From Gammaproteobacteria bacterium (lineage in GTDB: Bacteria; Pseudomonadota; Gammaproteobacteria; Methylococcales; Methylomonadaceae), in contig JAHJSQ010000076.1 in assembly GCA_018830325.1 (NCBI GenBank), forward strand, positions 1-38,080: 38,080 bases of DNA, given 5' to 3'. The first letter of the stretch is position 1; every line of letters begins with the position of its first letter. The notes under the pieces were generated by a model. It was not told the DNA's origin. It was given only the letters and a program-made list of their open reading frames with translations, and searched no databases. The position numbers were made by a program, and so were the translations under genes. Positions 8,095 through 20,600 of this stretch are shown here, in pieces.

Positions 8095-8748
8095 TTAAAT
8101 GCGGTTCGTGATTCGTAATTTGATCGGCTGTTTCATCCCGACCGGCGGAGCTTTATTTATTCGTTTCAACTTCGCGAGCGTCATTTGCAACTTATCGTCA
8201 ATCCGTGCATCGTTACTGCCGCGCACCAATTCGTATCGCGTGACATTACCTTGTTTATCAACCCAGATACGAACCGTCGCCGTGTAACGCGTTCTGCGTA
8301 AATCGTCGACTTCGGAAATGACCACTTGTATTTGATTCTTGACGATATTGCCGTACCAAGCATGGGGATTGCCGCTCAACAAACCCCGCCCGCCTTTCCT
8401 AGCAGCCAAACCGAAACCGTCGGAACCGGCGCTGCCGTCGGCATCCAAACCTAGACTATCGGCAGGCGGCGCGTCGTCGACATCGGGAAGATTCTCAGGC
8501 TCCGGATCAGGCTCCGGAATCTTTTCCTCAATCTTTTCCGGTTCGGGCGGCTTCTCAATTTTCGGTGGCGGCGGCGGAGGCGGAGGCGGCTTCAACAAGG
8601 TAATCGGCTGAATTTTTTTTTGCGGACGCCCGTCGCTTTCCTGCTTGAAATTGCTAATACCGTAAATGATCAATGCAACCAAAATCGCGCCGATAACGCC
8701 GCCGATTATCTTCGGCAGATGTACCTTCCAGCTTTTGTGTTTACTCAT
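8095..8748 (-). CDS. tonB: TonB-family energy transducer
   Basis: A 217-residue protein. A short cytoplasmic basic N-terminus and one transmembrane helix (IIGGVIGAILVALIIYGI, about 13-31) come first. A Pro-rich periplasmic spacer follows, with nine consecutive prolines at 54-62 and PEPEKIEEKIPEPDPEPE after that. The C-terminal TonB-like domain starts near 130 (WYGNIVKNQIQVVI, VRIWVDKQGNVTRYELV). It couples proton-motive energy harvested by ExbB/ExbD to an outer-membrane client. It lies 7 nt after exbD and directly before the porin. The domain is rather divergent from siderophore-type TonB, and no TonB-dependent receptor is encoded in the window, so the client is unknown. Confidence 0.9.
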   Translation of the reverse strand: MSKHKSWKVHLPKIIGGVIGAILVALIIYGISNFKQESDGRPQKKIQPITLLKPPPPPPPPPKIEKPPEPEKIEEKIPEPDPEPENLPDVDDAPPADSLGLDADGSAGSDGFGLAARKGGRGLLSGNPHAWYGNIVKNQIQVVISEVDDLRRTRYTATVRIWVDKQGNVTRYELVRGSNDARIDDKLQMTLAKLKRINKAPPVGMKQPIKLRITNRI

Positions 8749-8755
8749 AACCGCA

Positions 8756-9160
8756 TTATTTGACCAAGTTCTGCGTCACCAGACCGATCTGCGTAATATC
8801 GATGCGGCCCAATAAAGCCAATACATCGACAACGTTCTGATATTGCACGGTCGCATCGCCTTTGATGATCACCGGCAATTCCGGATCGGCCGCACGGTAC
8901 TGTTGCAACAATGACTCCAATTGCTCCAACGTTACCGGGTAGGTATCGAGAAAAATCGTACCGTCGGCCGTGATCGTGATTGCCTTGGTTTTCGGCTTGG
9001 CTAGGCTCGGCGTATCGCTGGCTTTCGGCAAATTGACGGTAATGCCCTGCACGGCGGCCGTGGTCATGATAATAAACACGATCAACAGTACATAAGCCAA
9101 ATCCAACATGGACGTGACATTGATATCGTCGTAACTTTCCAGTTCTTCTTTGTAACGCAT
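8756..9160 (-). CDS. exbD: ExbD-type biopolymer transport protein
   Basis: A 134-residue protein with the usual ExbD layout: a short cytoplasmic N-terminus, one transmembrane helix (LDLAYVLLIVFIIMTTA) with the conserved protonatable Asp at D20, and a periplasmic domain with the typical ITITADGTIFLD and LPVIIKGDATVQYQNVVDVL motifs. It forms the proton channel with ExbB. It lies 84 bp downstream of the ExbB-fusion stop and 7 bp upstream of tonB, in the same operon. Confidence 0.93.
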   Translation of the reverse strand: MRYKEELESYDDINVTSMLDLAYVLLIVFIIMTTAAVQGITVNLPKASDTPSLAKPKTKAITITADGTIFLDTYPVTLEQLESLLQQYRAADPELPVIIKGDATVQYQNVVDVLALLGRIDITQIGLVTQNLVK

Positions 9161-9244
9161 AATATATGACTCGTTCGGCTTCGACCGTGCCGCACGCCGC
9201 TAAAAAGCTTCACAGAGCACGGTAATTCATGATATGTGGGCTTG

Positions 9245-11053
9245 TCAGCTGCTATAGCGTTCCGACAACTTGGCCGTGAACTCGTCGACAAAAATATACA
9301 TATCGGCGGTAATTAATTTGATACGGCTATTCAAATAGTTATAGCCGAACAAACACGGAATCGCGACGACCAGACCGGCAACGGTTGTAGCCAATGCCGC
9401 CGCAATACCGGGCGCGATCGCATTGACGTTAACCTCGCCGCTGGCCGCGATTTCACCGAAGGTCGCCATAACCCCGATTACGGTACCGAGCAGACCTAAA
9501 AAAGGCCCCCCGGAAATAGAAATTGTCAGTAACACCATCAGACTGTTGAGCTTTTGCGTTTCTCGAATCAAACAAGATTCCATCGCTGCACGAATCGAAT
9601 CCATGCCTTTTTCGGAGACGACCGCCTCGGCAACATCGGCGCCGACACTCTTGGCAAGACGATTGTGCAGCTCTTCTATACCGACATGATACAGCCGGTA
9701 AACGGAAGACCCGGTAAATCGTTCATGCCCGCCGGTCAACGAAGCCAACAATGGCGAGGCATTGACCGCTTCGTCGTCCTCGGTATCTTCGTGGTTCAGT
9801 GCTTCCAATTCGGCGGTTTTCAACTTCATGAACTCGTCTTCGAAGCTGCGGTTTTCCTTGTGATTCTTGATCAAGACCAACGCCTTCGCGGCCATTACCA
9901 AAAAGCTGATAACTAACATCACCGCCAAGATCCCGATGATAATCCACCCATCGAGCGAGACATGCTGCATCGTCGACAACACATGCGACCCGCCGCCGTC
10001 TTCCGATTCCGGCGACAAATCTTCGCCATACACCAATAAAGGCGAAGCCTGACCTTGCATCAAAACATCGAACTTGATCGCTTCTGCCGAACGCGGAGAC
10101 TTGTAAACACTCAATTGATCGATCGCACCGACCAAACCGCGCGCGCCATAGGCATCGGCGCCAATGGTAATATCGCCGTCCAAATCGGGCACCACTAGCG
10201 GAAATGATTCGGCCTCGGCTCCATCCAAATAAATCACTACCTTATCGGCAGTTACAATTGCGGCGAAATGATGCCAACTACCCGGAGTCAACGGCGTAGT
10301 AACCGGGAAAGTTTGCAGTTCGCCGGAAGCATCGGCAATCTCTAAGTTCACCGATTGTTCTCTAACAGAAAAAGTCAGGCTTCCTGTCGCGCCGGTTCTT
10401 TGAAAGATCACCCCATCTTCATTCGGCTGATCGATTTTCAACCATGTAGACAAAGTCCAACCGGGATCGGGAGCCGTCAGTAAAGACGCGGAAGCCGGTA
10501 TCCGAACGATTTGCTCCCCTTCAAAAACTCCCGAATGCCCAATCAAGCCGCCTTCTCCTGCCGAGGCAGTCGCTTCGGACGGATTATTCGCATAAGCGGT
10601 CATGTCGGCAACGCCATCCTTCGTAAACGGCAGGCTCAAGACTAGATCGACAGGAAAAACACCGGCCGCATCCTGCCCGTCAGGCGCTAGAGGATTACTG
10701 TAATACATATACAGGGTAGGCTCCGGGGCCTTTGCAATATCTTTCGGTAACTTGACCCAAATCAATGCCATTTCATTGATTGAGTCCAGTTTTTCTATAT
10801 AAAACTTCAACGGCGTTTTGTCGTCTCCCGCCATAAAGCGGATATCCTTACCCAAATCCGCTATATCCATAAAATAGGCAAAATTGCCGGTGTGTAAACG
10901 AATCAATGCCACGGCATCTTCCGGAACGCTAACTCCCGCCTGCTTGAGATCCAGATCTATTTTTTTCTTGTAACTCCAATCGGCGTTCCACCATGCAGAA
11001 GCCATTTGCGGCATCAGCATCAAAAAAAATAACAAAAATCCAAATCGTTTCAT
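9245..11053 (-). CDS. exbB: ExbB/TolQ proton channel fused to periplasmic DUF2341 and LamG-like domains
   Basis: A 602-residue fusion. A signal peptide (1-20, MASA|WW) precedes a DUF2341-like domain at about 21-130 (WNADWSYKKKIDLDL... LYMYYSNP). A LamG/concanavalin-like domain lies at about 165-335 (WTLSTWLKI, GSWHHFAAIVTADKVVIYLDG, GAIDQLSVYKSPRSAEAI). A transmembrane helix is at about 368-396, then an acidic cytoplasmic stretch, then the MotA/TolQ/ExbB channel with GPFLGLLGTVIGVMATFGE (516-534) and AAALATTVAGLVVAIP (551-566). DUF2341-LamG-ExbB proteins are annotated elsewhere in proteobacteria, but their role is not established to my knowledge. The N-terminal periplasmic extension recalls TtpC of TonB2 systems, though with a lectin-like fold instead of a coiled coil. 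It is the first gene of the exbB-exbD-tonB-porin-coiled-coil operon and is preceded by a 590-bp gene-free region. Confidence 0.9.
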   Translation of the reverse strand: MKRFGFLLFFLMLMPQMASAWWNADWSYKKKIDLDLKQAGVSVPEDAVALIRLHTGNFAYFMDIADLGKDIRFMAGDDKTPLKFYIEKLDSINEMALIWVKLPKDIAKAPEPTLYMYYSNPLAPDGQDAAGVFPVDLVLSLPFTKDGVADMTAYANNPSEATASAGEGGLIGHSGVFEGEQIVRIPASASLLTAPDPGWTLSTWLKIDQPNEDGVIFQRTGATGSLTFSVREQSVNLEIADASGELQTFPVTTPLTPGSWHHFAAIVTADKVVIYLDGAEAESFPLVVPDLDGDITIGADAYGARGLVGAIDQLSVYKSPRSAEAIKFDVLMQGQASPLLVYGEDLSPESEDGGGSHVLSTMQHVSLDGWIIIGILAVMLVISFLVMAAKALVLIKNHKENRSFEDEFMKLKTAELEALNHEDTEDDEAVNASPLLASLTGGHERFTGSSVYRLYHVGIEELHNRLAKSVGADVAEAVVSEKGMDSIRAAMESCLIRETQKLNSLMVLLTISISGGPFLGLLGTVIGVMATFGEIAASGEVNVNAIAPGIAAALATTVAGLVVAIPCLFGYNYLNSRIKLITADMYIFVDEFTAKLSERYSS

Positions 11054-11645
11054 TGGTACTCTCGGTGCTTAACTTAAAGCGAAATTATTTCAGGAATTTG
11101 TGACATTATTATGACGATTCGAAGACTCTTTAGCGTCTGTTCGGCTATAGGGATAAAACTTTCGCATCCGAACTCCCTTAGCTTGATCCCTTACTTCGGC
11201 ACAGCAAATTTAGGCACCATGTTTTTTCTCTAAATAACTAAGGCAGAACCAGCACCGTAGGGTGCGCATCGCGCACCTTTCCATGGAGCCGAACCCAACG
11301 ATATATCTGACCCAGGTGCGCGATGCGCACCCTACGTCTGGCGTTTTATAATCAATGAACACCAACAATTTCCAAGATATTTTGAGAATAAAGAAAGCGG
11401 GAATACAGAAACTACCTAAATCGGCTTTTTTCGGCAACCTACCCTCACTTCCGAAAATATGGGAATACGGCATTAAATAAGCCGAAATTCAATAAGCCAA
11501 CGCCATAAGGAATTTTCCGTTCGTCCGGAATCCCTCAACAATGTTCGAAACACGCTTGTTGAAAACCCCGTAACAAACCCGGTAACCAGTCGACCGAAAC
11601 CCCGCTCCAGTAAACCGAAACGAAATCCTCTGTCATTCAGAACCA
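11054..11645. other. Gene-free interval between tpsA and the Ton operon
   Basis: It should carry the tpsA terminator and the promoter of the minus-strand exbB operon. A BIME occupies 11257-11335, followed by about 100 bp (11336-11440) resembling the DNA beside the other two GTAG BIMEs. No GEMM-like aptamer was found here. I could not identify convincing promoter boxes, and the short frames through the BIME are not credible genes. Confidence 0.7.
11257..11335. repeat. GTAG-type REP pair (BIME)
   Basis: Positions 11257-11277 are GTAG plus GGTGCGC-ATC-GCGCACC. Positions 11315-11335 are the exact inverse, ending CCTAC. The 37-bp spacer differs from those at 29612 and 31264 while the REP units are identical, as expected if the REP unit itself is the conserved element. 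RAYT transposases act on GTAG-headed REPs in other bacteria; none is encoded here. Confidence 0.85.
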
Positions 11646-14600
11646 TTAATGCACATCCTCGTCACCGAACCCGACGATATCGACGCTGATGATGCCGAGC
11701 GCCGCCGCGCTGGCCATTTTGTCGGACGCATCCTTACCGGCATCGGCCGAACTATCGACCGCCTGCTGGACGGCAGCCGCCACGTTCCCGACATTACCCA
11801 ATCCGGCTGCAATACTGCCCGACGATGCCGCCGGAACTCCGACCGATACGCCGCCCACGTCGATGTTGTCGGAACCGACGATCGCTGTCGCGCCGACCGT
11901 GACATCCTTACCGCCGACGCCGGCTTCGGATGCGTCGATGATTCCTTGAAATGCGAATAGCAAAGCGTCGCCTTGAGAACCGTCCGGCGCCTGATTCGCG
12001 CGGATGCCGCTACCGGCTACCGCAGTCGGTAATTCTACGATCATGTTACCCTTCTCATCGAAGCGAACGATCGGCGGCGGTGCCGCCAAGGCTGTTTTCG
12101 CCCCTCGTCCGGCATCGATATCGCCTTCGGTCGAACCGATCACGATATCGCCTCCGCCCAGCGTCATCACCCGAGTCGTGTTGACTTGGAAATCATCGCG
12201 TACAAGCGAGTGAACGGCACCTTTTTTGATCGCGACCACACCTAAATCCGATGCATCTTTAGCGCCGCTGGAATTGACAGCCAAACCGGCATTAACGCCT
12301 CCATTCGGCGCGTACAAATTGATATCGCCGCCATCGGTCGAGTGTATCTTGCTGAAGAACATCGATATGTCGCCGGTTTGTAGTTTATTTCTCGGTTTAC
12401 CGAAGGCAGCACTCAAGATACTGCCGGCATCGTTACCGCCGTCAAATACAATGCCATTGACCGAATCGATAGAATATCCATCAACTCCCGCCAAGACAGT
12501 CGTGCCGGGAAACAATGCTTCAGTCGCGGCCAACAGCTCTAACTGCGCGGAATCCATTTCAAGTTTATAATTAAAACGCTCATCGTCGTCGCCGGCATTA
12601 TCGAATCCGTTTTTTGCAACCGAGAACTTATTGCCCTGTACTTTCATCTGATCGTTGAAAGTCGTTCTCAACGCATCCAGAAAGTGCGCATTGAAATGCG
12701 CCTGTTCGACCGCCGCCAAAGACTTGAAAGCTTCGGCCGCTAAGTCTCCGGACAAACTGTCATCGCCGGTCAAGCGCCGCATATAGTCGGTCACCGCTTG
12801 GCGATAGTTATCGCCGAAAACGCCGCCGTCATTTAGAAAACCGGCGGCATAGGCGGCAACATCGATGTCCGTTTTAGCCAGCCCTGCAATCACGTCGATA
12901 CTCGCCCCGTCCTCGGCTAATGCCGGATTGACTTGATTCCCGACCGTGAAGAGACCGTCGGAAGATCCGAGATCGACATTACGGCCCGCAAGAACCGTCA
13001 ATTGCCCCGGCCCGGAAGTCTCGATCTTTTGCACTCTGTTAGTCAGCGCACCGGTCAATGAATTTCTGGCGATATCGAATTTAATATCCCGTCCTGCAGT
13101 TATGACTGATTGAGCGTCATTAAAATTATGTTGAATCTGAAAACTAACATTTCGTATATCATTGCCCGACATGACTTCGGCATGCTTTGCTGAAACAAAC
13201 AGCAAAGGATCCTTACCGATTATATTGCCGGTTCCGGTACTAATTAAAACAGGTTGAACGTCATTAATATGATTAGGAATTGTCGAATAAATCATACTCG
13301 GATCTCCTTGACCTGAAATAGTTAAACGTCGCGACAATTCCAAATAATTTTGCGCGGGTATCGACATGGAAGGCAGCAAAGCAGGATCGGTATCGGACAT
13401 CACAATATTCACAGGATTACCGGTATTGCCCGTGGTAATGTTTTTAGCACCATACAACTCCAATTGCCCTTGAGCGCTTGGGTACATGATCAAGCTGCCG
13501 TCCAACTTAACATCACCACTCAATGCGTAAGCGGACAGCGAAGCGGGATATACTCTCAACGCAGTCAATGCGCCATTCTGCGCAAAATTAAGTTGATTGA
13601 ATAAGGAAGTCATGGATGACACATTATTTTTCAGAACCACGTCGCCGGTAATCGATGTCAGAGTGACTTGACTGTCGGCACTGTATCTAAAAAACAGATT
13701 TTCCTTATCCGTTATTTTCCCTTGCGGTAAAACCATTGGGTCGAGTATCGCTTCCAATGCGATATTTTTTGCAACCGTAACATTCAGTTGCGAATCCCCC
13801 AAGGCCAAAACGGGGCTTCTACCTTGATTGGAACCGGCCGTCAAAGAGCCGCCTGCAACGATATCGGCAGTGCCTTTATCGACATAAATCATGCCGCCTG
13901 CGATATTGGCGCCTGCATTGATCGAAAGATCGCCGCCGCCGTTGACTTCGACAACATTAGTCAAATAATTGGTATCGAACCCATCGGACGGATCGGCTGG
14001 CTGACCGATTTGCTTACCGGTCGTCGGAATCACAACCGACAGATCATTTATATTACGCGCAGCGGTTATCGAAACATTACCGCCGCCCAATGCTCCCACG
14101 TTTTGCCTATAATCGGGCGTCAACGGTTTAAACTCGGTTCCGCTAAGACCAATACCCCATGCCGTGGGCCTTTTCTCCGCATTATCTCCACGGGTCCAGT
14201 CGCCGGTACGCAACAACCAATCTGTGACCAACTGATTAGTCACCGCACCTTTTATGTCTCGTCCGGCTTTGAAGCTGATATCGCCGCCGTCAATAGGATA
14301 TTCCGCGTAAAAATCTAAGCCTGTAATAATCGGTTTAAAACCGTAAGGATTCTCATCATCCGGTCTACCGGCGGTATATACGACCGATCGATTATTGCCG
14401 TAAGCGATGTCGCGCCCCGCTGTAAAATCGATATCTCCAGTGCCAGTTCGAACTCTGACGTTGTTACCGATTTTGATATCGCCGATACCAACCGTCACAG
14501 CTTTACTATTAGCTGCAGCAATTTGAGAGCCGGCCGTGACGTTATAATTCCACGACCTTCCCGACTGCAACATGTCGTCGACCTGAATTTCGAAACCGCT

Positions 14601-17600
14601 GTCGGCAAAAGGAATCGCACCGGGCGCGAAAGCATCGCTAAGATCCTGCTGCAGCACGATATCGCCCGCGGCTCTTAGTGTTAAATAACCGGGCGTATCG
14701 TTCGGTCCATAACGCCAATCGGCCAAATCCCATTTTGACGACAATGCGATATTACCGGCTGACCTGACTTCAATGCCGGGGGCCATTTCAAATCCTGTAC
14801 CGAACTTGTCATTTATAGAATCGTTAATTGCGACTGCGCTCATATAAGCCGCAGTATCGTTTTTGATGGTATTGATCGCAGTACTGTTTAGATTGCTGTA
14901 ATTATATATTTCGACTGCTTCGACCGTAACGTTCGAGTCGCCGCTAATCGCACCTTGAGCGATTGCACCGATATTGATGTCATTAGCGCCTAAGCGCTCG
15001 GCTCTCAAATGCACCTCACCTTCTTTGCCGCCATTCGCCGATACATCGATTGTTGCGCCGTTTTCTATCACGATACCACCGCCATCGATTGACGAGAACT
15101 TGATCTTACCGCCGTGGCCTTGTGGATTAAGGGCTACGGCAGTCAATTCGGCAGTCGACGCCAATGTCAACGCATCGCTCGACGACAAATTGATCGAACC
15201 GCCATCCGCAAAGTCGGCATCGAGTTTTCCGGCTATATCGAGCTTACCGTTATCGACAGCTAGATTGATATTTTTCGAGTTGATATGGTCTTGCTGTGCG
15301 ATCGATAAATTACCTTCTCTCAATCGAATATCAATTGCCCCTGTAAAACCGGATGACGACAACAGCGTGTTAATACCGCTAAACCCCGCATCCGAAAACG
15401 AAGCAACATCCAGCATCACGTTTCCGCCAGAAGCCAAATTGCCTCCTAACGCATTGATGGAGCCATTTAATTGCGCTTGTCCTTGAACCGTCGAAACAGT
15501 TAGAGCCCCGGCGTCCATGACCGAGGTGATTCCATTTAGCGACAACCGGCTTCCCGAATTCGTAACGACATTTTGTTGATGCGAAATCAGCTCGATACGA
15601 CCTGCTTGCAAGTGAATAGGATCGCTCAATCCTACCGTAACGACTGTACCGGAAACATCAATAGAGCCATTTTCTGCTAAAACAACATCGCCGGTTTTAG
15701 CTTCGGCCCTTACAACTCCGCTTCTGAAGAGCAAAGGCGCTTCGATTGCCAGTTCATCTGCTATTAAATTCAGCTCTGCGGCAATACCGAATTTATTCGG
15801 CATTTGAACGTCTTGAATTGCAGCAATGGACAAATTATGTCCGCTTGCATCAATCGTCGTTTTAGACCCGGTCGCGCCGGTCAGGTAACCGCTAGTAATC
15901 GATAAATCCCCAACAGATGTCAACGAAGAATCACCAACTCCGGTAATTGATTGCTTGCCTGTCAAGTCAACCGAATTAAATCCGGACAATTTGAAAGCCC
16001 CCCCGCCTATTTCCATAGAATCGGCTATTAAATAAAGCTCGCCCGAACCCGCTCCGACTACTCCATTGATTGAATTTTTATTTTTCAGCGTTATTGTTTC
16101 TGCCGAAACCAATGCATTTTGGCCATTCATTTGATGCCCGGCCAATCCTGCCGAATCTATGATCAAATGCCCGAATTCAAGCGATGTAAAATTCCCTTCG
16201 TTATCGACAATGGAATTACCTTCATCATCAGTTCTGTGTACGTTACCGAAGATATTAACGTTTCCACGACTGTTAAGTGACAATTCATCGACATTCAGAC
16301 GACTCAATTGCATATTGTTGAGCGATAGTCCGTTTAATGAATTATCCACTTCACCTAAATTGATCGCCTCTGCGCTGATATTTAGGGATTTTCCGGCATC
16401 CACCTCACCGCTCATTCGCAATTGCCGAGTAGAGTCGAGAAGCACAGAACCATTTGAAGCAGCAATCGTTGAATCTTGCCCAATAATTAGATCGCCTTTG
16501 GCTCCAACTGTGCCGGTTCTATTTTTAACGACTTGATTTCCGACTGAGACTCTCACTAAGGCTCCGTCTCCCGTCGTTTCCAAGATATTTGTTTGCTCCG
16601 ACGCATTCGCCTCCCCAACGGCGGAAAGTATGGATCTTTCTTTTAATTCCAGCGTATCGGTAGCGGTCAAGATAATTTCAGCGCCCTCCAAAACGGTATC
16701 TTCGCTCAATGTTACCGTTTCAGATTTAACATCGATTTTTGTCGTGCCGGTAGCCTTATCGAAGGACCTCGAACCGCCAATTAATAAACTTCCAACTTCT
16801 AGGTTATTGAGATCGACGGTTGTCAACTGAACAACTCCACCAACCGAACCGTTGCTTTGATTAACGATCGAAATATTTTCGGCAATGATGTCAACTAAAC
16901 CGGCTAGACCGCCATTCGAAGCTTCCGCTCGGACAGTTGGCAAATCCAATCGGTTTTTTGCATCGAACAATACATAACCGGCATCCTTCGGTAATCTCGG
17001 CATAGCCGTTTCATTGGCAATGGCTTGTTGCGCGAAAAACTTGTTTGCCGTCGTCAAGTTCAATTGCGAACGAGTTAATGCGATACTTCCCGGTTCGACT
17101 GCAAATCCCTCACGGCGTTGGGATTGAGCGTTCGTTCCCGCAATCGATAAAAAGCCCGACACGACCGGCGCCCCTTCCAGGTTAATCGTTCGAGTACCCG
17201 GCATCATATCCCTGGTACCCGATTGAGGCGTTATCAGATATGCGCCGGGCAACAAAGCATATCGAGCAGGTAACACGGTGTAATTGCCCGCAGGCAAAGC
17301 ATCGCTGCCTTCTAAGTAGACAGTAGCGCCTAAATCGATATTGGCCTGCGTGCTAATAAACGGATCAAGCGGAGCATAACCGTTAAATCCTGGTATCACA
17401 GCAAACGATTCGCCGGTCGCCAACACGTCCACCGAACCACCGATACCCGGAATAAATTCATAGGCTAACAAATCTCCGCCCCCGGACAAATCGATCACGG
17501 CACCTTCATCTCGTTGAATACGGTCGGATGTTAATGCTATCCGCTTTTCCGGAGCCGACACGATAATATTACGATTACCTACCGGATAAAGCCATTCCAG

Positions 17601-20600
17601 TCCGCCTTCGGTAACCCCGAACGGTATAATTTCCCCTTCGGCGGATACCGAAGTCATACTCTGCGCACCTAACTTGATGGAATTGTCAGCGTCCAACACA
17701 ATTTCGCCGAGCGGCGCTTTGATTACGCCATTCTGTTCGATATTCGGGGCTTTGAACGCCAATTTTCCGAAAGCAGACAATACCGGAGCGCCCTCGCCTC
17801 TTCCTTTAATAGCGATCGAACCGTTTGGATCACCGATAACGGCCAATTGAAATTGAGACAAGGTAGTTGGATAAATCTGTTTCGCCGTTAAATTCAAGTT
17901 CGAGAAAGTTATGAATTCGCCGACAAAATCCATTTGCGTATTAATAATACGCTCGCCCAACAAACGAATATCGTTTGAGGCATTTAGGTTAACCTCGTTG
18001 AAACCGGAGGTAAAAGCGCCGCCGTTCAGTTCTATCAAATCGGCATTAACCGTCAACGAAGCGTTTCCACCAGTCGGATTGGCAATGGCCGTACGATGGC
18101 GGGTCGATCCTATTTTTACTTGTGCCGCATTCAAAACAACTTGACCTGCGTTCCCCGGATTCGAACTTACCCAACCGAACTTAGGACTATTCATCACCAA
18201 CGAGCCTTGAATTTTCAAAGCGATATCGTCTTTAAAACGAATTTCATCGTCGGCAAGCACATTTAACGAGGCGAATCCACCGTCGCTCACTTGGTCGGAA
18301 GCCAGATAACCTTTTCTAGCCAATTGCGCGGGTAACGCATCGCCTGCTTCGGCAAACGCACCTAACAACACCGGCTGAATTTGCTGCGAAATCTGGAGAA
18401 CACCCGGTCCGGTCGGAAAATTCAGTATGATGCCTTCACCCTCATCCGGATCTCGACGCGTTGCGTCTAAACCGACCGAAAGCGTAGCTCCTAAAGTGCC
18501 CGTTGCGTTTCCGCGGCGCCCGGCCATCTGCCCCTCCACAAACAAACCCTCGGCAGCTGATATCTCGATTGACCCGCCATGAGAACCGACAGTGATCGGA
18601 TCATAACTTAAACCAAAGCCGTTGGGATTCAAACGCGGCAAATTCAATGAAGCGGAGGTGCCCGACACATTGATGAACGAACCGCTATTGGTCGCTACGA
18701 ATCCCCGGGCCGCATCCAATATCACACTTCCGCCGTCGTAAACTTCACCGCCCTGCCTTCCTAATGCATCAACAGTCGTGATTGCGATACCGGAAACATC
18801 AATTCGAGCATTTTCACCAAGCCATAATCCCTGTGTCGGTTGATATAACGGATCGGGCAGATTAACTGGAGGAATTATAGACATCAATACATCGCCTCCT
18901 CGCGCCGTAATCGTACCGTCGAAAAACAACGATGAATCCGAAATCAGCGAAATACTGCTCAGAGGATCGGCAACGATCTTAGCATTGCCGCCTATCTCCA
19001 AATGGCTACTAGGATTAGGATTGATCGAGTGGTTTGCAGCCAGCACCAACGAACTCGGCGATCTTTGAATTAATGGCAAGGTCGATACGCGCGAAATCGC
19101 GGCAATGCTATCGGCATTACCCGTAGTTATTGCCGCTCCGTCCAAGACCCGATTAACTTGCCGCAAGGTGATGTTTACGCCATCGTCGACAACCAGACCG
19201 TTGACATTAGACCTAATGATGTAGTTGGCAAATCCACCTTGTCCGAAAAAACCTTCTTGTAATTGTAACGGACGCAACCCTTCAATCTCGTCTTCTCGCT
19301 TTCGCCGTATCGCAACCGCATTAGCTTCCAATTCCAGCGTTCCGCCGTTTTTGATTCCGTAAGCATTCAGCGTACCGTCAAGGGTAATGTTGGACCCTAT
19401 GTTTTCAGCCGCGGCGATCATTCGAACGCTTCCGGCCTCGCCAGCCTCGATCGTACCGTTGGTTTTGAGCCATGCGCCGCCGCTGACATCGATCACGCTG
19501 CCGCTCTGCAATGCTATGTCGCCGTTGGCCCTTGCGACAAAATTACCGCCGCCGATCGTCACCGGCATACTATCGATCAAAGCAAACGGCGTTGCCCTAT
19601 CATTGACCCATTCGCCTTGCAAATCGATCTTCGCGTCTTTGCCGATATTGATGGAGCCGTCCAATCTACCGATCGTTTGCGCATTCAACGCGGTCGTCAA
19701 CGACAGATCGGCACCGGCTCCTTTGACATGACCGTTAACGCTGATCGAACCGCCTTGCAAACGAAGACTTCCGCCGTCCGCCAATCCGACGGTGCTATTG
19801 CGGGCAATCTCAACCGTGCCATGCGTCAGTATCGATACATCTTGAATTCCGCTTTTTCCGATCATGCCGGATTGAATAGCCAATGCCACATTCAAGCCTT
19901 GATCGTTAACCGGAAAAGGATCGTCGAGGTCGACGTCCACTCCGACTCGGTTCTGAGCCGACGATAAAATCACCGACTGAACCACTGCGGACGCTGCTCG
20001 CATGTCAATCAGCAATTCGCCGCCATAAGCCTTACTATCTACAGTCCGCTGCAAACGCCCGCTGGCGGTGCCGCCTTTCAACTCGCCTTCGAGTAATGGG
20101 TTGGGGCTTTTTATCGTCAAACGTCCGGCGTCATGACCCTCGATATAACCGGCTTCGCGTCTCGCCAATGAAAAAGGTCCGTCTACTTTCCAGACTTTTC
20201 TAACGCCCCATTTTTCATAAACCTTGACAACTTCCCCGTAAATACCGTCGTACTTAAGAGACGGATGCGCTTCGCTGATATCGAAAATTCTGCCGTTTGA
20301 AGTCAGTTTCGTCGTTGTGATGAAGCCGTCCAGATAGGTCACCGCGCCGCCCGAGAAATCGAGCACCGCGTTTTGTTGAACCAAGGTATCGCCTTCCGAA
20401 CTCAGATTAATTTCGCCTCCCTTCGCCAAACGCTCGCCCAAGGTGCGCTGAATCGCATCGATATCGGGTTGCACATCGGCTATGGGGGATCCTTTTCGGA
20501 TATCGACCAAAATCGTTTTTCCGAACAAAATGCCGTCGCGCTGTAAAGGGGAGTCTTTTAATTGGTTCAAACGCAATTCGACTTCGACGATATTGCTTTC

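Noticed and set aside
11210-11473. 87-codon minus-strand frame
   Set aside because: Its central part is the BIME at 11257-11335, with no start context and no known family.
13788-14318. 176-codon plus-strand frame inside tpsA
   Set aside because: Antisense shadow of the repetitive tpsA gene; no signal or domain and no ribosome-binding site.
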